NCBI GenBank assembly: GCA_021647745.1
Contig: JAKIUB010000043.1
Coordinates: 1 to 12,415 of the forward strand
Reading direction: 5' to 3'
DNA length: 12,415 bases
From: Paracoccaceae bacterium
Lineage (GTDB): Bacteria > Pseudomonadota > Alphaproteobacteria > Rhodobacterales > Rhodobacteraceae
A program made the position numbers and the translations under genes. The notes beneath the pieces were generated by a model. That model saw only the letters and a program-made list of their open reading frames with translations, had not been told where the DNA came from and ran no database searches. Shown in pieces: positions 6,108 through 12,383 of the stretch. Positions within the stretch are counted from its first letter, which is position 1. Each line of letters opens with the position of its first letter.

Positions 6108-7286
6108 ATGGGCCACCCACCGCCACCGCCTCGTAAAAACCCGTGGGCCAGAAAAAAGCCGCGCGCCCCAAAACCACCCGCCAAAAAGCAGGCGGTCGAG
6201 AATCCCCGTGACAAACGTGATTTTTCCTGCCCGAATTGTGGCGCCGATCTGCGCTTTGATCCGGCGGTGTCGATGATGAAATGCACCCATTGCGAGGCCG
6301 AGGTCGAGGTGCCCCACGTTGATGATGCCGCCGCTCACGAGGAGGTTGGCTTGCGAGATCGGCTTGCCAGCGGTGTAAAAATGGAAACCGTCGAGATCGC
6401 CTCGCTCAATTGCTCGACTTGTGGTGCCAGTGTGGAATTTGACCCCGACGAGCATTCTCGCCTCTGTCCGTTTTGTGATAGCGCAATTGTGGCCGATGTG
6501 ACGATGCAGCGCAGTATCGTGCCCCAAGGGTTGTTGCCCTTTGCAATAGAGGAAAAGGAAGCGCATGCCCATATGGGTGACTGGCTTCACGCGCGCTGGT
6601 TTGCCCCGAACGGAATCCGGCATAATGCGGCCTCGGAGAGCTTTAACGGGGTGTATGTGCCGACATGGACCTATGATGCCTACACTGCAACCGCCTATAC
6701 CGGCAAGCGTGGGCGCCGGGTGCGTTCGGGCAAAACCACCACCATGCGCTGGACCCGGGTTTCGGGCGCGGTTACTGGCTCTTTTGACGATATTCTGGTC
6801 TCGGGGTCTCAATCTGTTTCGGTCGAGTTCAAGGATGCGCTGGCTCCGTGGCCGCTGCACGCGCTGGAAACCTACCAGACCGAGTTTCTTGCCGGATTTC
6901 GGGCGGAAAATCATACCATTGATTTGGAAGAGGGCTATGCCGAAAGCCAGATATTCATGCGCGCCAAAATACGCGACTGGATCAAAGCCGATATCGGGGG
7001 TGATGCGCAGATTATCACCTCCGCTGATACCCGCTTTTCGGATGAAACCTTCAAGCATGTGCTGCTTCCGGTATGGATAACCCATTATACGCTTGGAAAC
7101 CGGCGCTACCGGATGTCGATCAATGGCCAGACAGGGAAGGTTTTTGGCCAAAGGCCGTTTTCCAACCTCAAGCTTGCGGCGGGTGCGTTGGCCGGATTTT
7201 TGGCTCTTGCTCTACTGGGCGGGATGCTCTCTGCTAGTTTCGGGCCGGATATGCGCCCTTACCAAAATATACGGCTCTCTCCCTGA
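6108..7286 (+). CDS. Double zinc-ribbon protein with C-terminal membrane anchor, unknown function
   Basis: A 392-aa protein. The N-terminus is rich in proline and basic residues (PPPPPRK, then KKPRAPKPPAKK, 4-27). Two zinc ribbons follow: CPNC (41-44) with CTHC (59-62), and CSTC (102-105) with CPFC (120-123). A beta-rich middle contains YVPTWTYDAYTATAYTG (183-199) and LLPVWITHYTLGNRRYRMSI (319-338) followed by NGQTGKVFGQRPFS. A single membrane segment lies at 355-377, with a short tail after it. KLK just before the span suggests the large domain is cytoplasmic. Similar proteins tend to be labelled TFIIB-type zinc ribbon or, wrongly, 'primosomal protein N-prime' because of the cysteine knuckles; there is no helicase motif here. 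ATG 6108 has GAGG 7 nt upstream and is 1 nt from the previous stop. Function unknown; a membrane-tethered scaffold or sensor is only a guess. Confidence 0.85.
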   Translation: MGHPPPPPRKNPWARKKPRAPKPPAKKQAVENPRDKRDFSCPNCGADLRFDPAVSMMKCTHCEAEVEVPHVDDAAAHEEVGLRDRLASGVKMETVEIASLNCSTCGASVEFDPDEHSRLCPFCDSAIVADVTMQRSIVPQGLLPFAIEEKEAHAHMGDWLHARWFAPNGIRHNAASESFNGVYVPTWTYDAYTATAYTGKRGRRVRSGKTTTMRWTRVSGAVTGSFDDILVSGSQSVSVEFKDALAPWPLHALETYQTEFLAGFRAENHTIDLEEGYAESQIFMRAKIRDWIKADIGGDAQIITSADTRFSDETFKHVLLPVWITHYTLGNRRYRMSINGQTGKVFGQRPFSNLKLAAGALAGFLALALLGGMLSASFGPDMRPYQNIRLSP

Positions 7287-7320
7287 AGTGGGTTAGATAA
7301 CCGGAACCTGCGCGAAATAT

Positions 7321-7440
7321 TTATTTACCGCGATAGTTTTTCATATCTGCCGGAGAGACATCATCCCCGCCCAGTTTCGTCTGATTGTAACCTGCCGCCC
7401 CAAATACGCTTGCTGTTCTGGTGAGGCGGGCATTGTTCAA
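7321..7440 (-). pseudogene. Possible remnant or tiny ORF, minus strand
   Basis: A minus-strand frame from TTG (7440) to TAA (7321-7323) encodes 39 residues ending VSPADMKNYRGK, with protein-like composition (GAAGYNQTKLGGDD). The same frame is open further upstream to about 7614 except for one TGA at 7453-7455, as if it were the decayed 3' end of a gene. No ATG or ribosome site supports translation, and the other two minus frames are also open here, so the reading is ambiguous. No family recognised. Confidence 0.18.
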
Positions 7441-7494
7441 GCCCCTGCCAAATCATGCTTGACCGAGAGCGGAATGCCATGGGTTCTTCGCATA

Positions 7495-7524
7495 TTGACG
7501 GTGGGCCTGATGCAATACGATAAT
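7495..7524 (+). promoter_or_regulatory. Sigma-70-like promoter for the acyltransferase gene
   Basis: TTGACG (7495-7500; 5 of 6 match to TTGACA) and GATAAT (7519-7524; 5 of 6 match to TATAAT) are separated by 18 bp, within the normal 16-18 range. Transcription would start near 7531, giving a leader of roughly 120 nt before ATG 7653. It is the best-matching promoter I noticed in the window and it sits where one is needed. Confidence 0.55.
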
Positions 7525-7652
7525 CTCCCTGATATCAACGGCTATTCTCGGGGTTACTCTCTTTAGATTTACCACCGGAGTGGGGATTTTGCTGGAAACT
7601 GCCGGTAATCTGTTTTACATACCTTTTAGCTCCACCGTCAGAAGGATGCCCG

Positions 7653-8513
7653 ATGGCCACCCGGTTTTCAGCCACACGAGAAATCAGCTATGCCGTTACC
7701 GCCAAATCCCGCAAGGGCAGGGTGCTGATCCGCTCTGTAGAAAATGCCACGGGTCGGCTGCGACTTATTCACCGCGCGCGCGGTTATGACAAAGATATCA
7801 ACGCCGAAAACAGTTTTTGGGATGTGGTAACCCGGCGCTACGGGCTATCGCTTAACGTCGTCTCCGGCTCGCTCGGCAATATCCCCGCCGAAGGGCCTGT
7901 TGTGGTCATTTCCAACCACCCCTACGGTATCCTTGACGGGCTGATGATGGGCAAAATCCTGAGCACGGCTCGCTCGGATTTCAAAATCATGGCACATAAG
8001 GTGTTTTCCAAGGCGGACGAGATCAGCAGCTCTATCTTGCCGATCAGCTTTGACGGCACTCGCGAGGCGCTGGCCATGAACCTCAACACCCGCAAAGAGG
8101 CGCTGGACTATATCAATAGCGGCGGCGCGGTGGGTATATTTCCGGGGGGGTCTGTATCATCTCCGCAGCGTATGTTTAGCCGCCCGATGGACCCGGAATG
8201 GCGCACTTTTTCTGCACGGATGATCTCTCGCTCCAATGCCGCAGTGGTGCCGGTGTTTTTCGAGGGCTATAATTCCCGCCGCTTTCATGTGGCCGGCCGC
8301 ATGAGCCGCACCCTGCGCACCGCACTTCTGGTAAACGAGTTCAAACGCCGGATAAACAAACCCGTGCGCATTGCCGTTGGTGATCCTTTGGACAGGGAAG
8401 CCCTGGAATCCTATGCCAAAGACCCGCGCGCCCTGATGGATTTTTTGCGAGATTCGACCTATCAGCTTTCAACCAAGCCGATCAATACCGCCGAATATGG
8501 CCTTGATTTCTAG
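7653..8513 (+). CDS. Lysophospholipid acyltransferase family protein (PlsC/hemolysin-like)
   Basis: A 286-aa glycerolipid-acyltransferase-fold protein expected to transfer an acyl chain from acyl-ACP or acyl-CoA to a lysolipid or amino-lipid at the inner membrane face. The catalytic motif reads NHPYGILDG (88-96): His89 and Asp95 are five residues apart, the HX5D spacing of the ornithine-lipid/hemolysin branch rather than the HX4D of PlsC. The third motif is GIFPGGSVS (161-169), with FPGG instead of FPEG. PVFFEGYNSR (200-209) and a basic FKRRINKPVRIAVGDPL (230-246) follow, as in this branch. There is no strong membrane span, so peripheral attachment is likely. ATG 7653 is supported by GAAGG (7641-7645) at 7 nt. 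It is followed after 24 nt by the DUF3047 gene, probably in one transcript. The acceptor lipid cannot be deduced. Confidence 0.83.
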   Translation: MATRFSATREISYAVTAKSRKGRVLIRSVENATGRLRLIHRARGYDKDINAENSFWDVVTRRYGLSLNVVSGSLGNIPAEGPVVVISNHPYGILDGLMMGKILSTARSDFKIMAHKVFSKADEISSSILPISFDGTREALAMNLNTRKEALDYINSGGAVGIFPGGSVSSPQRMFSRPMDPEWRTFSARMISRSNAAVVPVFFEGYNSRRFHVAGRMSRTLRTALLVNEFKRRINKPVRIAVGDPLDREALESYAKDPRALMDFLRDSTYQLSTKPINTAEYGLDF

Positions 8514-8537
8514 GCATACACGCGAACGAGGTACCCC

Positions 8538-9245
8538 ATGAAACTCAAAACCGCTGGCATCGCGCTTGGCCTGTCGCTTTTGGCATTGACCGGATGGAAG
8601 CTCGCAGAGCCTAATCCGACAGCCAACCCGATTACCGCTAACGGTGCAGCAGAGGTGACGGTGTTGCCGTTTTCCATCCTGACCTCGGTAGAAGAATTCC
8701 CTGCCGGCTGGACCCATAAGTTTTTCTGGACCACCACGCCAATGACCCTGTCGCTGGAAACAAAAGACGACATCCGCGCCATTCGCTGCGCAACCAACGG
8801 GTCGGCCTCTATCCTCAGCCGAAGCACCGATATCGAGGTGGGAGACTACCCGGTACTGGCTTGGGATTGGAGGATCGACGCTCCGATCGAAAGCCCGATC
8901 GAGGAAGATACCCCTGAAGGGGATGACCACCCCGCGCGGCTCTTGCTCGAAATGAAAGACAGGCAAGGCGGCGAATACGCTTTCGAGATTATCTGGAGCA
9001 ACCGGAAATTTGCTCCGGGCGATTATAAAAGCATCAATGGTGTCACGTCTTTTGTCGCTAACGGCCTAAACGAAAATACCCGTATCTGGCAGCGTCAGGA
9101 AGTGGACCTGATGAATATCTACCGCGATGTGACAGGACGGGATGATTTTCCTATCCTGACCAGTATCGGCATTCTTTGTGACAGCGATAATACCCGCACC
9201 CGCAGTGTTGCCTATTTTTCGGATGTGGTGATGCAGCCGCGCTGA
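8538..9245 (+). CDS. Exported or membrane-anchored DUF3047-type protein
   Basis: A 235-aa protein of unknown function. The N-terminus KLKTAGIALGLSLLALTGW looks like a Sec signal or anchor; no lipobox cysteine follows, and a cleavage site is not clear. The mature part fits DUF3047: VLAWDWRID (106-114), an acidic stretch ending GDDHPARLLLEM (128-139), an EIIWSN segment (150-155), and IGILCDSDNTRTRSVAYFSDVVM (210-232) as the closing beta strands. The two cysteines (84 and 214) could pair in the periplasm, which is inference. ATG 8538 has GAGG (8528-8531) at 6 nt. It sits 24 nt behind the acyltransferase gene, so a link with envelope lipids is plausible but unproven. It ends 7 nt from the convergent cbbY stop, with no terminator hairpin between them. 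Confidence 0.8.
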   Translation: MKLKTAGIALGLSLLALTGWKLAEPNPTANPITANGAAEVTVLPFSILTSVEEFPAGWTHKFFWTTTPMTLSLETKDDIRAIRCATNGSASILSRSTDIEVGDYPVLAWDWRIDAPIESPIEEDTPEGDDHPARLLLEMKDRQGGEYAFEIIWSNRKFAPGDYKSINGVTSFVANGLNENTRIWQRQEVDLMNIYRDVTGRDDFPILTSIGILCDSDNTRTRSVAYFSDVVMQPR

Positions 9246-9252
9246 GACAGTG

Positions 9253-9924
9253 CTATAGCTTAAAGCCAACCAGCGAGGGAATAACCTCTGCCGCGCCGCT
9301 AAAATCATCCTCCATGGTATATTGGCCCGGTGTCACGATCGTGCGCAGCCCCGCGCCGGTGGCTGAAAGCACTCCGTTTCGCGAATCCTCAAAGGCAAGG
9401 CAGGCACTGGCGGGCAAGCCAAGCTCCTTGAGCGCCAGTTTGAACAGATCAGGCGCCGGTTTTTTGGCTGCTACCTGCTCGCCGGTGGCGATAACCTCGA
9501 AAATCTCTTCCGGTGTTTTGCCCCAACAACACGCGGTCAGCGCATCCACATTGGGGCGGCTGGTGGTGGTGGCAATGGCGAGGCGGATACCGGCGACTGC
9601 GGCCCGCGCGATCAGGTCTGCCACGCCGTCGCGTAGTGGTAGCCCGCCAGCGGCAAGTATTTCGACATAGCGGGTGGTTTTCTGCGCATGCAGGGCTTTG
9701 ATCCGCTCCCGATCCATCTGCGGCTCGTCCTTGCGGTGGGTTTGCTGATATTCCTGCATCCGCTCCTTTCCGCCTGTGGTTTTGAGCAGTGTGCTATAGG
9801 TCGGGATATCCCAATGCCAATCTATCCCGTTGGTGCTGAATGTGTCATTAAATGCTTGCCGGTGGGCCTCCTCGGTCTCGGCAAGGGTGCCGTCCACGTC
9901 GAAAATAAGAGCTTCAACGGCCAT
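9253..9924 (-). CDS. cbbY: CbbY, xylulose-1,5-bisphosphate phosphatase (HAD family)
   Basis: A 223-aa cytosolic HAD phosphatase. Characterised CbbY removes xylulose-1,5-bisphosphate, a misfire product that blocks RuBisCO. HAD motifs are intact: DVDGT (9-13) with nucleophile D9 and acid D11, the ATTTS threonine/serine motif (118-122), lysine in AAKKPAPD (152-159), and ED (179-180). The cap carries TEEAHRQAFN (17-26) and TTGGKERM (49-56), the segments that set CbbY apart from other HADs, and length matches the Rhodobacter type. ATG 9924 is 3 nt after the cbbZ stop, with AAAGG 7 nt upstream of the start, so it is the last gene of the fba-rpe-cbbZ-cbbY operon. If the host lacks RuBisCO, a general sugar-phosphate phosphatase role would be the alternative. 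Confidence 0.9.
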   Translation of the reverse strand: MAVEALIFDVDGTLAETEEAHRQAFNDTFSTNGIDWHWDIPTYSTLLKTTGGKERMQEYQQTHRKDEPQMDRERIKALHAQKTTRYVEILAAGGLPLRDGVADLIARAAVAGIRLAIATTTSRPNVDALTACCWGKTPEEIFEVIATGEQVAAKKPAPDLFKLALKELGLPASACLAFEDSRNGVLSATGAGLRTIVTPGQYTMEDDFSGAAEVIPSLVGFKL

Positions 9925-9927
9925 GGC

Positions 9928-10569
9928 TCAACCTTTCAGATAGGGGGTGAGGCTATCAAAATTGCTAAACAAAAAGTGGTGACGCAGTTCCTCGCACGGC
10001 ATTTTGCGATAACCACCGGAAAACAATGCAAAGGTCATATCGGCATTTTTGGCAGTCAGCGCATCGGTTTCGCTATCGCCGACATAGACGGTATTGGCTT
10101 TCTCGGCCCCCATCTTGTCCATACAGCCCAGCAGTGGTTGCGGATCCGGTTTATGGGTGGAGTAGGTATCACCACCTACGACCACGTCAAAATATTTGGT
10201 CAGGCTTAGCCCGTCGAGGATGGTGAGCGCTGGCGCCACGGGCTTGTTGGTACAAATCGCCAGTTTTATACCCGCGCCCTTGAGCGCCTCAAGACAGGCG
10301 ACCACACCCCCGTAAGGTTTGGTCAGGGTATAAGGATTAGCGCCATAATAGCCGCGCATTTTGTCAACAGCCTCTTCGGTGAGAGGTTGGCCATAAACCC
10401 GCAGGCAACGCTCGACCAGCTTGGGCACGCCATTACCGATAAAGGATTCGACCGTGGGTATATCGAGCGGCGCAAGCCCGTAATCGGCCAGCATTTTATT
10501 GGCGGCGGCTTGCAGGTCCGGTGAGCTGTGAATAAGCGTGCCGTCGAGATCAAATACAACAGATTTCAT
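9928..10569 (-). CDS. gph/cbbZ: Phosphoglycolate phosphatase (HAD family)
   Basis: A 213-aa HAD phosphatase that hydrolyses 2-phosphoglycolate, produced by RuBisCO oxygenation or DNA repair. Motifs are DLDGT (7-11; nucleophile D7, acid D9), ICTNKP (105-110), K140 in THKPDP, and GDSETD (164-169). The cap has FIGNGVPKLVERCL (43-56), characteristic of Gph. It is slightly shorter than the E. coli enzyme (about 250 aa). The ATG at 10569 was chosen because MKSVVFDLDG is the normal family start; it lies 1 nt after the rpe stop, with AAGGGG about 10 nt upstream inside rpe. The rpe-gph order is widespread, and cbbY next to it gives the set a Calvin-cycle flavour. Confidence 0.9.
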   Translation of the reverse strand: MKSVVFDLDGTLIHSSPDLQAAANKMLADYGLAPLDIPTVESFIGNGVPKLVERCLRVYGQPLTEEAVDKMRGYYGANPYTLTKPYGGVVACLEALKGAGIKLAICTNKPVAPALTILDGLSLTKYFDVVVGGDTYSTHKPDPQPLLGCMDKMGAEKANTVYVGDSETDALTAKNADMTFALFSGGYRKMPCEELRHHFLFSNFDSLTPYLKG

Positions 10570-10570
10570 T

Positions 10571-11260
10571 TTAGCGTGCCCCTTCTGCTGCATTGCGGAT
10601 CGCTTTGATATTGGCGCCATAAACCTCGGGGGTATCGACCGTGCCACCATTAAACACCGCCGAGCCAGCCACCAGCACATCGGCACCGGCTGCCGCCATA
10701 AGCGGCGCTGTTTCGGTTGTAATCCCGCCGTCGATCTCGATATGGATCGGGCGATCGCCGATCATTGCGCGCAGGTTTCTCACTTTTTCGATCTGGCTGT
10801 GGATAAACTTCTGCCCGCCAAAACCGGGGTTTACGGTCATGACCACAAACATATCAACCATGTCGAGCAGATATTCGATATCGCCTAGCCCCGTGCCGGG
10901 GTTCAGCGCGAGGCCGGCCTTGGCCCCCGCATTGCGAATGGCCTGAAGGGTGCGGTGCGGATGCGTGGTCGCCTCAAGGTGCGCCGAAATGAAATCGGCA
11001 CCGGCTTTGGCATAGGCCTCGATATACTGGTCCACCGGTGCGATCATCAGGTGCACATCCATCACGGTTTTCACATGCGGGCGAAAGGCGGCGACGGCGG
11101 GGGGACCGAAGGTCAGGTTGGGCACAAAGTGGCCATCCATCACGTCCACATGCACCCAGTCACAGCCTTGGTCCTCAATGGCGCGAATCTCTTGTCCGAA
11201 ATTGGCAAAATCTGCCGACAAGATCGACGGGGCGATTTTGATTGAGCGGTCAAAGGTCAT
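10571..11260 (-). CDS. rpe: Ribulose-phosphate 3-epimerase
   Basis: A 229-aa TIM-barrel enzyme interconverting ribulose-5-phosphate and xylulose-5-phosphate in the pentose phosphate and Calvin pathways (cbbE in autotrophs). Signatures: IAPSILSADFANFG (9-22), WVHVDVMDGHFVPNLTFGP (35-53) with metal His37 and catalytic Asp39, MDVHLMI (67-73) with H70, MTVNPGFGGQKFI (141-153), and IEIDGGI (174-180) with catalytic Asp177. Length is normal. The start at 11260 is fixed by a GGAGAGA site and by the family start; the frame is open further upstream, but across the fba hairpin and into fba. Its stop and the cbbZ start are separated by one base. A hairpin lies between fba and this gene. Confidence 0.95.
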   Translation of the reverse strand: MTFDRSIKIAPSILSADFANFGQEIRAIEDQGCDWVHVDVMDGHFVPNLTFGPPAVAAFRPHVKTVMDVHLMIAPVDQYIEAYAKAGADFISAHLEATTHPHRTLQAIRNAGAKAGLALNPGTGLGDIEYLLDMVDMFVVMTVNPGFGGQKFIHSQIEKVRNLRAMIGDRPIHIEIDGGITTETAPLMAAAGADVLVAGSAVFNGGTVDTPEVYGANIKAIRNAAEGAR

Positions 11261-11283
11261 GATGGGTCTCTCCAGAGGGGCCG

Positions 11284-11316
11284 AAAAATACCGGCCCCTG
11301 CACAGGAAGGGGCCGG
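11284..11316 (-). terminator. Terminator- or attenuator-like hairpin between fba and rpe
   Basis: On the minus strand CCGGCCCC (11309-11316) pairs perfectly with GGGGCCGG (11291-11298) around a 10-nt loop, followed by TA and five T (11284-11288). The shape is an intrinsic terminator with a short T-run, about 17 nt after the fba stop. The next gene starts only 23 nt further on, so partial termination, or processing and protection of the fba mRNA 3' end, is more likely than a full stop. Confidence 0.72.
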
Positions 11317-11333
11317 AAGATTGGTTTTTGGGC

Positions 11334-12383
11334 TTAAAGCGAGCCGTCAGCGTAGCGTTTGGCCATATCGTCCAGCGGGATAACGCTGATCTTGCCGGCA
11401 TTGCCCGCTGCGCCAAAGCGCTCAAAACGGTCAATAACCAGCTTTTCCATTTCGGCCATGGCGGGGATCATGAATTTGCGCGGATCAAACTCGCCCGGGC
11501 AATCCTTGGCAATTTTGCGGAACATGCCGGTGAGGGCCATGCGGTTATCGGTGTCGATATTGACCTTGCGCACACCGGATTTGATGCCGCGCTCGATTTC
11601 TTCAACCGGCACCCCGTAGGTTTGCGCCATTTCGCCGCCGTTCTCGTTGATCAGGTCTTGCAAATATTGCGGCACCGAAGAGGAGCCGTGCATAACCAAG
11701 TGAACATTCGGAATTTTGGCGTGAATGGCTTCAATCCGGTCCATGGCCAGCGTGTCACCCGTAGGCTTGCTGCTAAATTTATAAGCGCCGTGCGAGGTGC
11801 CGCAGGCTATCGCCAATGCGTCCACCTTGGTTTTGGCTACAAAATCAGCGGCCTCGTCGGGGTCGGTCAGAAGCTGCTCCATGCTCAGCTTGCCAGACGC
11901 GCCAGAGCCGTCTTCCTCGGCCGCCATGCCGGTTTCGAGTGAGCCGAGAACCCCAAGTTCTCCCTCTACCGAGGCCCCGACCCAATGCGCCATACGTGAT
12001 ACTTTTTTAGTGATATCAACGTTATATTCAAAGTCAGCCGGGGTTTTCATGTCGGCCTTCAGCGAGCCGTCCATCATTACGGAAGTAAAACCGTATTTGA
12101 TGGCAGACATACAGGTCTGCTCGTTATTGCCGTGATCCTGATGCATACAGATCGGAATTTCGGGATACATTTCGGCCAGCGCCTTTACCATGTGTTGCAG
12201 CATGATATCACCGGCATAGGACCGCGCACCGCGCGAGGCTTGCAGGATCACGGGTGAATTGGTTTTTTGGGCGCCGCGCATGATCGCAAGGCCTTGCTCC
12301 ATGTTGTTGATGTTAAAAGCCGGCATGCCGTAGTCGTTTTCAGCAGCATGGTCGAGCAGTTGACGAAGGGTAATAAGGGCCAT
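11334..12383 (-). CDS. fba/cbbA: Class II fructose-bisphosphate aldolase, Calvin-cycle subtype
   Basis: A 349-aa zinc-dependent aldolase joining dihydroxyacetone phosphate with glyceraldehyde-3-phosphate (or erythrose-4-phosphate) for gluconeogenesis, glycolysis and the Calvin cycle. PAFNINNMEQ (21-30), MHQDHGNN (80-87) with catalytic D83 and zinc ligand H84, ASVEGELGVLG (137-147), GTSHGAYKF (195-203) with H198, VMHGSSSVP (230-238) with H232, and KVNIDTDNR (273-281) are all present. The insert GGEMAQTYGVPVEEIERGI (249-267) and the overall length mark the class IIB, Calvin-type form. ATG 12383 has AGGAGAG 6 nt upstream. Only 32 nt lie upstream in the window, so the promoter and any preceding genes are out of view. 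It leads the fba-rpe-cbbZ-cbbY block, with a hairpin right behind it. Confidence 0.96.
   Translation of the reverse strand: MALITLRQLLDHAAENDYGMPAFNINNMEQGLAIMRGAQKTNSPVILQASRGARSYAGDIMLQHMVKALAEMYPEIPICMHQDHGNNEQTCMSAIKYGFTSVMMDGSLKADMKTPADFEYNVDITKKVSRMAHWVGASVEGELGVLGSLETGMAAEEDGSGASGKLSMEQLLTDPDEAADFVAKTKVDALAIACGTSHGAYKFSSKPTGDTLAMDRIEAIHAKIPNVHLVMHGSSSVPQYLQDLINENGGEMAQTYGVPVEEIERGIKSGVRKVNIDTDNRMALTGMFRKIAKDCPGEFDPRKFMIPAMAEMEKLVIDRFERFGAAGNAGKISVIPLDDMAKRYADGSL

Larger units (their letters stand above)
7287..7652. other. 366-bp stretch between the zinc-ribbon and acyltransferase genes
   Basis: No convincing gene is seen. No terminator with a T-run follows the zinc-ribbon gene. The + strand carries a sigma-70-like promoter (7495-7524) and a probable leader of about 120 nt. 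On the - strand all three frames stay open for long stretches between 7321 and about 7530, which may be chance or the trace of a decayed gene. No IS ends, direct repeats or tRNA-like fold were noticed. Confidence 0.6.

Noticed and set aside
6012..7151. 379-codon open frame on the minus strand
   Set aside because: Antisense to the zinc-ribbon gene, with no recognisable domain and no sensible start. The + strand frame has paired zinc ribbons and tight coupling to its neighbour.
6108..7286. Annotation of the zinc-ribbon protein as primosomal protein N' or a superfamily II helicase
   Set aside because: No Walker A, DEAH or other helicase motif; only the cysteine knuckles resemble the PriA zinc-binding region, and there is a membrane anchor.
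7580..7789. 69-codon + frame with a hydrophobic stretch starting at GTG 7580
   Set aside because: Most of it overlaps the start of the acyltransferase gene in another frame. The start is GTG without a clear ribosome site, and the product has no family resemblance.
11118..11942. 274-codon + strand frame across fba and rpe
   Set aside because: Antisense to two enzymes with complete active sites; no ribosome site or domain.
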